A DNA stretch of 64,000 bases from Cellvibrionales bacterium (lineage in GTDB: Bacteria > Pseudomonadota > Gammaproteobacteria > Pseudomonadales > UBA7239), in NCBI GenBank assembly GCA_016713115.1, contig JADJPU010000001.1:1116001-1180000 (forward strand), written 5' to 3'. Positions 17,750-26,009 of this stretch are shown one piece after another (positions within the stretch are counted from its first letter, which is position 1; every line of letters starts with the position of its first letter). A model generated the notes under the pieces. The model was not told the origin of the DNA. It made no database searches and worked only from the letters and a program-made list of their open reading frames with translations. Position numbers and translations under genes: made by a program.

Positions 17750-19611
17750 TATTCAGATCCCTGTTGTTGATCAGGCCTAGCCTGTAAATGCATGGTCTTG
17801 AGTCTCAAACCATTATCGGTAAGCAAATATCGCTGCTTGGGTGAGGTCGGCTTATCCGGGGCAGTCATCCGCAAGACGCCACCTGCCAGTAAAGGATCAA
17901 GATGCCGGGCCTTAAAATGGGGACGCTGCTTGAATCCGGTAATGTTCAGTAGCTCACTGACCGATCTAGGGCTGTCAGAATGCTCAATAATCAGCCATTG
18001 AATGGCACTCAACTGTACAAGTGCAGGGACTTGTTCAGTAGCCTGAACGGCAACTTGTACAGTGACTTGTTCAGTAGCTATTCCCCCGGCAGGGCCAACT
18101 GTAACTATTTGATTTGTAGTGATTTCATCATGATCGCCCTGCATAAACCGAGGCTTTAAGTGCTCTGACAGGGTGTATACATGGCCACCGCCAGCCGGTG
18201 CCACTAACAAAGCTTGTACAGTCAATCTCTGAACAAGTGCCATAGCTGCTGGCCCCGGCAGCCCGGTTAGGCCTTTGACATCGGCCAAGTCGATATGCCC
18301 CTGCCGAATCAGATAGGCAAACACGGCAGCTTCCTGTTCTGACAGGTTCATTCCCAGACTGGCTTGTGCCAGTAGCTGAGCTTCGCTCAACAGTTTTTCC
18401 TTGCTCAAGCGGATGCGGAAACTTTTCTCCGCTTTGTCGTTTTCAATTTCTGGCGGCACATAACCCAATTTCCTCCACCCATCGAAGATAGCACCGACAC
18501 CAGTGCCGCCCTGATCGGATAAACCAACACGACGAAATGCACTCACGATGCTCGGATTACGAACTTCTTTGTCACCGGGATCAAGCAGCTGCTCTGCTGA
18601 TGCAAAGGCATCACCGGGGTTAAAGAATTCGGCACAATCTCGAAATAGCCGAATGACAGGAACACGAGTATGGTCACCAAAATCTTGATGGATTAACAGG
18701 TTAATCGCAGCTTCACGGAATGATATGTAGTCTGGTGGATCATCGTCACGGCGCAAAGTTGTAGCGTCGACTGAAAACGGACGATCACTGTGCTTGAAAT
18801 AGAAATCGATAACTGTTTGCCAAGCCTTGATCAGATTTTCTTCTATCGTGACACGATCAGACCAGCGCACACTTGGGGCGTACTCTTCCTTCTTGTACCG
18901 GTAGAGCTGTAAGTCAACCACCATTCGTGGCAGAACCTGCCTCACGTATTCATCGGCTCCCAGAACCAATATGGCGGCACGCGTTGGCAGCAGTACACCG
19001 CCACGCTCTATAACGAAACCCCACTTACGTAAAAATGTAGGGTTATCATTAGTGCCACCTTTACCAGGATTGCTTACATCAAAGCGATTGCGATACCAAT
19101 TTACCGATGCTTCGTCAAAGCATTGGCGAATATCCAGATCTAACGGAGTAGCATCAAACCGGTCTGACGCAGCATCGCGCATAAAACGTTGCAATTCATC
19201 GCCAGTGCATGTGTCATCTCTGCCGCCACGCCGAATGTATGATTTCTTAGGATTTGCATCTAAAAATATAGGTTTCTCATTTCTCTGCGCTTCAGGCACA
19301 TAAAAAACAATCACTGTACCTTCATCAAAAGTATGCAATTTTCCATCTATAGGAAGAAAGACGCTTATTTTATTTAGATCGCGTACTTGCCCCAAAAAGT
19401 CATTTTGAACTTTGTCGGCATCAATGACGCCAGAAATGGTAAAGGTTCCATTTTCCTGCTTAATGCCAAACACAAGATGTCCGCCATCAGTATTGGCAAA
19501 CGCACTGACAGTTGAAAGTGCATCTCTGGGAACAGCCCAAGCAGCTTCCTTGAACTCTACGTCACTCCATTCAATAGAGTTTAGCCGGACAAGAAGCTCT
19601 TCCTTATTCAT
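17749..19611 (-). CDS. AlbA_2/Schlafen-type ATP-binding protein within BREX operon
   Basis: A 620-aa protein. Residues ~12-130 form an AlbA_2 (Schlafen-like) domain, with SDVEFKEAAWAVPRDAL and SAFANTDGGHLVFGI. Residues ~290-400 look like a RecG-type GHKL ATP-binding segment (SFREAAINLLIHQDFG, AEFFNPGDAFASAEQLLD, VRNPSIVSAFRRVGL, DQGGTGVGAIF). The last ~200 residues hold winged-helix-like parts and a repeated TEQV linker. The gene is not part of the standard type 3 BREX set, yet sits between brxC and pglXI with a 2-base gap upstream and a 1-base overlap downstream. It could be an accessory effector, a regulator or a passenger; I infer involvement only from the tight packing. Confidence 0.8.
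   Translation of the reverse strand: MNKEELLVRLNSIEWSDVEFKEAAWAVPRDALSTVSAFANTDGGHLVFGIKQENGTFTISGVIDADKVQNDFLGQVRDLNKISVFLPIDGKLHTFDEGTVIVFYVPEAQRNEKPIFLDANPKKSYIRRGGRDDTCTGDELQRFMRDAASDRFDATPLDLDIRQCFDEASVNWYRNRFDVSNPGKGGTNDNPTFLRKWGFVIERGGVLLPTRAAILVLGADEYVRQVLPRMVVDLQLYRYKKEEYAPSVRWSDRVTIEENLIKAWQTVIDFYFKHSDRPFSVDATTLRRDDDPPDYISFREAAINLLIHQDFGDHTRVPVIRLFRDCAEFFNPGDAFASAEQLLDPGDKEVRNPSIVSAFRRVGLSDQGGTGVGAIFDGWRKLGYVPPEIENDKAEKSFRIRLSKEKLLSEAQLLAQASLGMNLSEQEAAVFAYLIRQGHIDLADVKGLTGLPGPAAMALVQRLTVQALLVAPAGGGHVYTLSEHLKPRFMQGDHDEITTNQIVTVGPAGGIATEQVTVQVAVQATEQVPALVQLSAIQWLIIEHSDSPRSVSELLNITGFKQRPHFKARHLDPLLAGGVLRMTAPDKPTSPKQRYLLTDNGLRLKTMHLQARPDQQQGSE
18028..18078. repeat. Direct repeat in the AlbA-type gene
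   Basis: The 15-base unit GACTTGTTCAGTAGC occurs at 18028-18042 and 18064-18078. It encodes the duplicated TEQV segment between ATP-binding and C-terminal regions. Similar TEQV-rich linkers are common in this protein family, so this is probably a flexible spacer liable to length change. Confidence 0.6.
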
Positions 19612-19613
19612 AT

Positions 19614-21866
19614 TTACTCCACCACAAATCGTAGCTTACTAGCATCTTTGCCTTTGCTGCGTTCGCTAATTAGAGCATCAAATCGCTTGCGCAAATCCTC
19701 TGGTGTAGCCGGTGAGCCACCAAACAGCAACGCTTTCTTAATGTCGTCACTACTCACGATAATTTTTTCCAGCCCGGATAGTGCTTCTTGAACGGCACTA
19801 ACGAATTCTGGCATAACAGGATCTGGCAGAACCTTTGACTTCACGAAAGACTGAATCAATGTTCGTGGTGATTCTTTCAGCAAATCCAGATTGGCTTGAA
19901 TGATAGGGTCATCCAGGTTATCCAGTAATGTCTGTTGCCAGCCGGACAACAGCTTGTCTAATTCATCATCAAGCTGTGTGAGCGCATTGGCTGCCACACC
20001 AAACGGAAGCGCCTCACTGGCTGGCTTATAACTGCAATGCGGACAGAATGGGCTCGCCACCAGCTCGGTATCCGAGAGTTGATAGCAGCTCTTCAAGTTA
20101 TTCAACTTATCTTCAAATGCAGTTAATTGACTCGTCGGCATCAGCGATATGCCTGCTAACGCACGCATTGCCACCAAGCGTGAGTCTTTGCGCAGTGCAT
20201 TCTTGGTTTTATCTTCTGCCACACCTAAGCGCGCTTTACTGTGGCTGGCGATGTAGGCAGTTGCGTAATCCTTTTTCAGCTGCGCCAATGTCTGGCGGTA
20301 CTCAGTGATGTGTTGTGCAGTACGGTCTGTGCTGAGCTTGGTAAGAATTTTTGTTCTGGCTTCTTGGGCTTGTTTAGCCCAGGCATTATCAACGGACAAA
20401 ACCATTTCTGCCTGGGATAGGTAAGCAGCTGTACCACCGAGTTCATTTACCATTTCCAGCATACGTTCAGCAGACGCCAGCACATCTAGATTTTGCTTCT
20501 GGGCGTCAATGTTTTCTGTAGTGAGCCTCAGATTTTTGAGTTTGCCAACAGTGTTATAGGGCGCTAGCGACTCGGTGAATGCTTTGAGCGCTTCAAGCCG
20601 TGCGCGCCAATCAAGTGATTCTTCTTCACGCAACAGAGACTGGCCCCAGAATGACATGCGGTTCTGCATGTCCGTTCCTGCCGTTAACACCCGTTTGACC
20701 AATGCACTAACAGATTCCTGCAATTGCTTAACCGGTTCCTCTGACCCTTGAGTGGCCAGTTGGGCCAAGCCAGGAGAAAGATTGAGTAATTCGAACAACG
20801 AGCGCAACACAGATGCATTGATCTCTTTTGGAGACTCCAAATGCTTGAACTGTTTCAGTTCATCTAGCGAGCGTTCTGCTAATAAATTGAGCTTACCTGA
20901 GTCGATCTTGTCGCCAGTGATGGCTAACACGATATCGCCGGAATACACCAAGCTGCCAAGTACAACGGCCAGAAGATCTGGCTCCAGGCGAAAGCGAACA
21001 GGCGCAAAGTATTCAACATCGTTTGCACCGGCTATCACTTCACTGCGGTTCAATACTTGTCCATGACCTTTTGCCTTTAAGCGCGCGAGAACTTCCTGCG
21101 CATACTTGGATTGGTTGGGTTCAATACGATCGCCATCCAGCATTTCAAGCGCATCTAGAATAGTGGTGGCATCTTTGGTTCTTGTGCCGCCAGCCAATGT
21201 TTTGAGAGCATTGGTGATCAGTTGCTTGCGATTGGTTTCTGTCACCAAGGTAGCAAAGCTTGGATATTCGGGTGATGTTTCTGAAAAATGTGTACTCAAT
21301 ACCACGCCGGATATGACATTGACTATATCACGGAAATTTATTTTCTCTTCAGCGCCCAGCCGTGCCTTGTCGCGCAGTGATATTCCTTTTGTCCAATCTT
21401 GCAGGGATTTGCTCTTGCCTTGATAGGTGACTTCAAATGCGGTCATCTGCTTTTCATTTAGCCATTTGCTCATGGCTTTCAGATAGTCTTGCGTCTTGGA
21501 TGTGTAAGTGCGTTTTGCATCACCACTGGCAATTGACGCTAACTCTGTTGCTGCGGCATAGGCAGATAGATGGCGCTTGAATTCTTCATCCGGATTTTTC
21601 AGGCGAAGAAAAACTTCATCGGACAGGTTATTGTCAGAGAATTTTGGCTTATCAAACGGCTGGATAAAGTAAATGTAGAAATCACGCTCTGGTTGCGCAG
21701 TGGGTCTGTCGTTAGGTGCGCCAAAAAACAGATAGCCGTTACGTTCAACACGGCGTTCTTGCCATTCAATTGGGTACTGCCAAATCTGGTGACCCGTGAC
21801 GTAAGTGTTTTCGTCAGTACGTTCCATTAACTGTTTTACAGCGCTGTAATAGGCCCTGTCCAGCAC
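19614..21866 (-). CDS. brxC: BrxC, C-terminal fragment (DUF6079-type)
   Basis: The distal part of the split brxC. The first start in this phase is GTG 21866, giving 750 residues, but coding in the same phase extends upstream to about 21955 without a start codon. The region is long, helical and rich in charged residues, with a cysteine pair in ASPFCPHCSYKPASE that could bind zinc, as in BrxC homologues. Without the N-terminal ATPase it would not be a functional BrxC unless made by frameshifting or re-initiation and able to associate with the other half. It ends two bases before the AlbA-type gene. Confidence 0.8.
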   Translation of the reverse strand: MLDRAYYSAVKQLMERTDENTYVTGHQIWQYPIEWQERRVERNGYLFFGAPNDRPTAQPERDFYIYFIQPFDKPKFSDNNLSDEVFLRLKNPDEEFKRHLSAYAAATELASIASGDAKRTYTSKTQDYLKAMSKWLNEKQMTAFEVTYQGKSKSLQDWTKGISLRDKARLGAEEKINFRDIVNVISGVVLSTHFSETSPEYPSFATLVTETNRKQLITNALKTLAGGTRTKDATTILDALEMLDGDRIEPNQSKYAQEVLARLKAKGHGQVLNRSEVIAGANDVEYFAPVRFRLEPDLLAVVLGSLVYSGDIVLAITGDKIDSGKLNLLAERSLDELKQFKHLESPKEINASVLRSLFELLNLSPGLAQLATQGSEEPVKQLQESVSALVKRVLTAGTDMQNRMSFWGQSLLREEESLDWRARLEALKAFTESLAPYNTVGKLKNLRLTTENIDAQKQNLDVLASAERMLEMVNELGGTAAYLSQAEMVLSVDNAWAKQAQEARTKILTKLSTDRTAQHITEYRQTLAQLKKDYATAYIASHSKARLGVAEDKTKNALRKDSRLVAMRALAGISLMPTSQLTAFEDKLNNLKSCYQLSDTELVASPFCPHCSYKPASEALPFGVAANALTQLDDELDKLLSGWQQTLLDNLDDPIIQANLDLLKESPRTLIQSFVKSKVLPDPVMPEFVSAVQEALSGLEKIIVSSDDIKKALLFGGSPATPEDLRKRFDALISERSKGKDASKLRFVVE

Positions 21867-21931
21867 GTCATTCGAGAGTGTTTCTGCGCGTTTTTCAACT
21901 TGTGAGTCGTAGTCGATGTCTTTCTTCAGAT

Positions 21932-23362
21932 CTAGGAAATACTGCTCTGTATCAGGGCCTTGGAAATGAATTGGCCGTTTACTGTCTTCAGCACTTCACG
22001 CAGTACCGTTTGTACCAGCGATAAAAGATCGGCTGCAGGCTCGCCACCCATATCAGCAATGCCTGGCTGGAATAAGCAGAGTGTGTCCCTCAGTTCTTCA
22101 GCGGTAGGGCCAATCGGCACGTAAATATCGCCACCGGTTGTCAGACGATGCACAAACAATCCATTGATGATTCGCAGAGCCATCGCTTTATAGGCTGGCC
22201 GTGTAAAGGCTTGCTGCACGCGAGAATCTAGCACTTCAGAAACACGCAGAACTTCTTTGATGCTTGGGTCACTATGGAAAACCGGATTGCCTTGTATTGT
22301 CTTCCAGTATTCGTCATAGGCTACCAAGCCAGGGCGATCTGCTGGTACATCCGTTTCCAGCAAAGCCTTCATCGCAAAAGACAGTGTTTCCAGTGCATTA
22401 CGTTTTTCAGCAAAGCCAATGCGTTCAAAAGTTTTTAGGTAGTCAGGATGCACAGGGAAAAGGCGGACATATTCATCCATCCTTTCATTCATCGATCCGT
22501 AGAACTTGGCAAACGGTGTTAAGTAGTTGCGAATCTTGTCTTGTTGATCGGCAGACTTCTTGAGCAAACGCTCAGCCACAACAAAGCTGACATCCTGACG
22601 CGCCAGCAGTATTTGGGTAAAACGATCTTTCACGCGCCGTAAACTATCCGCTACATGTTCAAACCGGCTGCTGTCAAAAATAGCTTCCTGTACGCCGGCC
22701 ACAAAGCGGAAGCGCAAATGTTTAGTAACTTCGCCAATTTCACGCAGGAATGACAAATCCAGTACTAGATCGTGATCTTTACGCGAGCGTAAGTATTCAA
22801 GAAATTCGTCTACAACCAGTAATACACCGTGATCAGGGTATTTATCGTTGAATGCCGTCATCATTTCTTCAAACGATGCTTTGTTATTAACTACCTGATC
22901 AGCAGGAGGAAAACTGAAACTTATGCCATGTTTGTCGAGAAACAATTCCAGTTGTTGCGTAATGATATCTCGCAATGACATTTGGCTAGAGATTTCAATT
23001 CGGTGAACCTTGAACTTGCCTGCAATAGCATCAGCGGCTTCGGCTACTTTGGGGTGGCGGATCATTGGGACGAAACTGGCGTCTTCAGCAATCAACGATA
23101 AGACGGACATCAAGTGCGACTTACCTGTGCCGTAGTTACCGACTACCAAGACACCTTTGTGATCGACAGATTCATCAAATGAGAGCTGGGGAATCATCAA
23201 CTTCGCAATGCGGTCTGCCATGTCATCTGAAATGACATAAGACGATACGAGTTTTTTGCCTTCGTCCGGCCTATTAGCATCGAGCAGTTGGATAACCGAC
23301 TCGATCGGCTCAAATTGGATCAGATCCCCATAACGCATAACTTCCTCACTTCTTTTATTCAT
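21932..23362 (-). CDS. brxC: BrxC, N-terminal ATPase fragment
   Basis: The proximal 476 residues of the split brxC, carrying the AAA-like ATPase. Walker A is GNYGTGKSHLM (~residue 75), Walker B is GVLLVVDEFLEYL (~residue 165) and RFRFVAGVQEAIFDSSRF follows. BrxC is the large ATPase common to nearly all BREX systems and is required for defence. The frame ends with a few out-of-phase residues after TVNGQFIS because of the apparent one-base loss. Its start overlaps the brxF stop by ATGA at 23359-23362. Confidence 0.85.
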   Translation of the reverse strand: MNKRSEEVMRYGDLIQFEPIESVIQLLDANRPDEGKKLVSSYVISDDMADRIAKLMIPQLSFDESVDHKGVLVVGNYGTGKSHLMSVLSLIAEDASFVPMIRHPKVAEAADAIAGKFKVHRIEISSQMSLRDIITQQLELFLDKHGISFSFPPADQVVNNKASFEEMMTAFNDKYPDHGVLLVVDEFLEYLRSRKDHDLVLDLSFLREIGEVTKHLRFRFVAGVQEAIFDSSRFEHVADSLRRVKDRFTQILLARQDVSFVVAERLLKKSADQQDKIRNYLTPFAKFYGSMNERMDEYVRLFPVHPDYLKTFERIGFAEKRNALETLSFAMKALLETDVPADRPGLVAYDEYWKTIQGNPVFHSDPSIKEVLRVSEVLDSRVQQAFTRPAYKAMALRIINGLFVHRLTTGGDIYVPIGPTAEELRDTLCLFQPGIADMGGEPAADLLSLVQTVLREVLKTVNGQFISKALIQSSIS

Positions 23363-23829
23363 TGCAATTCGAGAGGGACCCAGCCATTGATGGCGTAGTC
23401 CTGATGTTCTGGATGCCCTAGATCGGCATAGGTTAGACGAGGCTCATTCCCTGTCTTCTGTATTTCTCCTGGCCACACAGCCACGATGCGACGTGATGCT
23501 GCATGTTTTTTAAGTAGTTCCAGCGGATTCAGCTGCAAGCTTCGGTCAAACAACAGCTCGACATTATCGAGTAGAACCAGGTCTCCATTCGCATGGGTAT
23601 TAATCAATTCACGCAGGATGTTTCCGGCTTCCAGATGGCGCTGCTTCACAGGAATCGTCGTTAACCGCAGGCCTAGCTCCGAGCCGACATTTAGGGGTTT
23701 GGCACCGACATGCTCGCCAAATGCCTGTAGCAAGGCAGTCTTGCCTGCCAGGGGCGGCCCAATTATAAGTATCAACTTGCTATGCAGGGCTGCGACATTC
23801 CTGGCTAGCTGTTCGAGTTGTTCAAGCAT
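23359..23829 (-). CDS. brxF: BREX type 3 protein BrxF (small ATPase)
   Basis: A 156-aa P-loop protein. Walker A is IIGPPLAGKTALL (~residue 24) and Walker B-like is DLVLLDNVELLF (~residue 90). BrxF is the small ATPase that opens type 3 BREX operons, and here it is the first gene of the set. The stop overlaps brxC by ATGA. Its start follows a perfect 19-bp dyad by 8 bases, and the G-rich arm of that dyad includes the only plausible ribosome-binding sequence, so translation may be controlled there. Confidence 0.85.
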   Translation of the reverse strand: MLEQLEQLARNVAALHSKLILIIGPPLAGKTALLQAFGEHVGAKPLNVGSELGLRLTTIPVKQRHLEAGNILRELINTHANGDLVLLDNVELLFDRSLQLNPLELLKKHAASRRIVAVWPGEIQKTGNEPRLTYADLGHPEHQDYAINGWVPLELQ

Positions 23830-23837
23830 GGCTGGAC

Positions 23838-23856
23838 CCCCAATGACTCATTGGGG
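23838..23856. promoter_or_regulatory. Perfect dyad before brxF
   Basis: CCCCAATGA-C-TCATTGGGG is a perfect 9+1+9 inverted repeat ending 8 bases before the brxF start codon. On the minus strand the arm nearer the gene reads TCATTGGGG and contains the best Shine-Dalgarno-like purines. It may be a repressor operator, an RNA hairpin hiding the ribosome site, or both. Confidence 0.6.
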
Positions 23857-24216
23857 TAATCCACGAACGCCTGTTAGCGGATGCTAACCAGAAAACATTT
23901 GATATTACGTGGCGCTTCATCTGGTACAGGATTCCATATCGTATTGCCTTGATCCATCTAACCAAGGATTTTGGGTAGTCAATGTACTGATAAGTCCTAT
24001 ACGCGGCAATGCGTCGGGCAGCGTATTTATCTATTTCTAGCTTTGATTTACGTCCACAGTGTTTTTCGGTCTAGGCCTACTAGGCCGGATTTACCTGCAT
24101 ATTCCAGATAACGTTCATTTTGGCAGAGTCCAGGATCACCAGATGACCTATTACTAAAATCTAAAAAAAATCAGCCACACATCATCTCCATGCATAACAG
24201 CCACGGAGATTTATGT
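23857..24216. other. Intergenic region upstream of BREX and radC-like genes
   Basis: About 360 bases without a gene, between two divergent transcripts. It contains a second perfect dyad, GTTAGC-GGAT-GCTAAC at 23873-23888, upstream of brxF. A weak minus-strand promoter is possible: TTGGTT and TACGAT, 16 bases apart, with the -10 on the complement of 23938-23943. I see no RNA gene or repeat array in the remainder. Confidence 0.4.
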
Positions 24217-24693
24217 ATGAACGAAACACACAATCCGACTTATGTCACCCATAAGCCATTAACTGCCATTCAGGTACTGGAAAAAGCTGCCGAGATTCTC
24301 GCAGAGCGTTATGCGCGTGGCGGAGAACTCAACAGCCCATCCATCGTGAAGGAATACCTTGCCTGCAAGCTGGGTAGCTATGAACGAGAAGTGTTTGCCG
24401 TCTTGTTACTCGATGCCGGTCATCACCTGATCGAATATCGCGAATTGTTCTACGGCACCATTGATGCTGCCGGCGTATTTCCCCGCGAAGTCGTCAAGGC
24501 GGTACTGAATGCCAATGCGGCAGCAGTCATTCTGGCTCACAACCATCCTTCAGGAAATACCGAGCCATCATCTGCCGATAAGCGGATCACCAAGCTACTG
24601 GTTGATGCTTTGGCTCTGATTGATGTCAGGGTAATCGACCACATCATTGTGGGACGTGACAACTTATCTTTTGCTGAAAAAGGACTGCTTTGA
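24217..24693 (+). CDS. RadC-like JAB-domain protein
   Basis: A 158-aa protein of the RadC/JAB group common on genomic islands and plasmids. The metal-binding motif AHNHPSGNTEPSSAD matches HxHPSG(x)nD, and a glutamate in the preceding strand (SYEREVFAVLLLD) is placed to be catalytic. It lacks the N-terminal helix-hairpin-helix of chromosomal RadC. ATG 24217 is preferred over 24190 because GGAG lies 8 bases upstream. A terminator follows directly. Despite the name, RadC proteins have no proven repair role; island copies are thought to act on DNA metabolism or anti-restriction. Confidence 0.85.
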   Translation: MNETHNPTYVTHKPLTAIQVLEKAAEILAERYARGGELNSPSIVKEYLACKLGSYEREVFAVLLLDAGHHLIEYRELFYGTIDAAGVFPREVVKAVLNANAAAVILAHNHPSGNTEPSSADKRITKLLVDALALIDVRVIDHIIVGRDNLSFAEKGLL

Positions 24694-24710
24694 ATCGATC
24701 TAACTTTCAT

Positions 24711-24740
24711 GCGGTGCAATTAAGCACCGCTATTTTTTCT
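24711..24740 (+). terminator. Intrinsic terminator after radC-like gene
   Basis: GCGGTGC and GCACCGC form a 7-bp stem around AATTAA (24711-24730), followed by TATTTTTTCT. It begins 17 bases past the gene's stop codon. Confidence 0.85.
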
Positions 24741-24849
24741 ACGCAGTCTCCCCTGATATTCAAACTCAACAATGATGTGTGTGGACATGGTCAAGTCTGA
24801 TTAGTTTTACTCATAGACTATTCATTGAATATATTTTTCAATTTTTACA

Positions 24850-25503
24850 TTACTTTGTAATCCGGCTGTATCCAATGACATGACTTCCAAGTCCATAGGC
24901 CTTGGTTTTTGCTTTGCACATGTAGCTAATTCTGTAGAACGCCTCAGCTGACATTCCTACTGCATAGTCAATGATGTAACCCGCATTTGAAGGAATGTAT
25001 ATCAGCCCCCTTGCATCGCACTCATGCACTTTAAGAGCATGGGACCATGCAGTTTTCACTATTCCACCGAGCGACTCAACGTTTTCTGTAACACCTACAG
25101 ACCGGAATGTATGTTTGTTTACCAGCAATAAAAAATGGTAGTGCCAGTGATCATTATCATATGACTGTTCTCGCACCCACACATATCGCATGTAGTGCGG
25201 AGATACTCTTTTTCCTTCTAACGTCTTACGTCGCTCTCTCTGATCTAGCAACCTTCCCAGTTTCTTTATGAATTTACTCACCACTTCGTTGGATGTATCC
25301 ATATGCTCTGCATCAAAGTACTTGGGAAACTTTGCATCAAACCTGATCAGCAGTGCCTTCTTGCAGTCACAGCCCATAACCAATGACTGCTCATGACAAA
25401 TATCCATATACTCAAGTATTAGGCCACCAGGTGATTGGTATACTGGAAAACCTCTGTAATGAGTTCCCATGAATAGTGTTAGATTTTTGTTAATTGTTTT
25501 CAT
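24850..25503 (-). CDS. Inovirus Gp2-family protein (YagK/YfjJ-type)
   Basis: A 217-aa protein resembling the inovirus Gp2/YagK-YfjJ family found in filamentous-phage-like and P4-like islands. Characteristic stretches are RYVWVREQSYDNDHWHYHFL (aromatic and His-rich core), then LLVNKHTF, TAWSHALKV and the end YMCKAKTKAYGLGSHVIGYSR. The two-His HWHYH segment resembles the HUH-like metal site of rolling-circle replication proteins, so a replication role is plausible but unproved. It has a good ribosome site (GGAGATGTAAA before ATG) that lies within an inverted repeat. It is probably the distal gene of a minus-strand module with alpA. Confidence 0.78.
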   Translation of the reverse strand: MKTINKNLTLFMGTHYRGFPVYQSPGGLILEYMDICHEQSLVMGCDCKKALLIRFDAKFPKYFDAEHMDTSNEVVSKFIKKLGRLLDQRERRKTLEGKRVSPHYMRYVWVREQSYDNDHWHYHFLLLVNKHTFRSVGVTENVESLGGIVKTAWSHALKVHECDARGLIYIPSNAGYIIDYAVGMSAEAFYRISYMCKAKTKAYGLGSHVIGYSRITK

Positions 25504-25507
25504 TTTA

Positions 25508-25536
25508 CATCTCCTGTGATTAGTTCATAGGAGATG
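25508..25536. promoter_or_regulatory. Inverted repeat covering the Gp2 ribosome-binding site
   Basis: CATCTCCTGTG and CATAGGAGATG (10 of 11 positions complementary) flank a 7-base loop just before the Gp2-like gene. On the minus strand the downstream arm is the Shine-Dalgarno sequence itself, so the hairpin could block ribosome entry. The following ~240 bases up to the AlpA gene are AT-rich with no gene recognised. Confidence 0.5.
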
Positions 25537-25778
25537 TCTTTTATGTATATTTTTATTCAGCATGTAATCATGCTGAATTGATATGTTTAAATTGTTATTA
25601 TCTATCTAATGTGTGTATTTATTAATCTGTAATTAGTTAATTAATGAATACTGCTAAAAATTTATTTACCCGCCATGTTTTCTACTGGAAGTCTTTATCC
25701 TGCAAGGTATTCAGTCTATGTATGCGTGGGGAAATGGAGGATTTATTGGTTACAAATTTTGCTGCCACAATCCTTGCC

Positions 25779-25961
25779 TTACGAAGTATCTCTCATTTCA
25801 ATTTTTTGCCTAATCCAAGCAATAACCTCTTCTTCAACCCATCCCACTGATCTGCCTCCCAATGGAACCTGCTTTGGAAAATCCCCATCCTTTATAAGTC
25901 GATATATCGTTGGCCTAGATAGTGAAGTGGCTGCAATGACTTTATTTAATCTAATTAACAT
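25779..25961 (-). CDS. alpA: AlpA-family transcriptional regulator
   Basis: A 60-aa winged-helix regulator of the AlpA/excisionase type. Visible marks are MLIRLNKVIAATSLSRPTIY (HTH), then LIKDGDFPKQVPLGGRSVGW (wing) and VEEEVIAWIRQK. AlpA proteins activate excision or expression in P4-like cryptic prophages and islands. The start at 25961 has AGGAG 7 bases upstream, whereas a longer upstream frame lacks such a site. It lies between the 506-aa gene and the Gp2-like gene on the same strand, which supports a satellite or prophage-remnant origin for the module. Confidence 0.85.
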   Translation of the reverse strand: MLIRLNKVIAATSLSRPTIYRLIKDGDFPKQVPLGGRSVGWVEEEVIAWIRQKIEMRDTS

Positions 25962-26009
25962 TGTGACTCTCCTGTATTGGATCATCACATAGGGAATTGG
26001 TGTAATAAT

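Larger units (their letters stand above)
19614..23362 (-). pseudogene. brxC: brxC with a single-base frameshift
   Basis: Two open frames in different phases together encode one BrxC protein. The span is 3749 bases; adding one base makes exactly 1250 codons. The upstream frame runs TVNGQFIS and then hits a stop. In the other phase, the same DNA reads GPDTEQYFLDLKKD and continues open. One lost G/C in the GGGCC run at about 21955-21960 restores a continuous protein of ~1249 aa, the expected BrxC size. It is either a real inactivating mutation, phase variation or sequence error. Confidence 0.85.

Noticed and set aside
10098..23829. DISARM defence system instead of BREX
   Set aside because: A helicase plus methyltransferase plus DUF could suggest DISARM, but the PglZ domain, BrxF and BrxC ATPases fit type 3 BREX and no DrmB-like protein is seen.
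23830..24216. CRISPR-like array
   Set aside because: Only two unrelated short dyads are present; there are no regularly spaced direct repeats.
25644..25992. Plus-strand small open frames opposite alpA
   Set aside because: They overlap the AlpA gene antisense, are compositionally odd and lack start signals.
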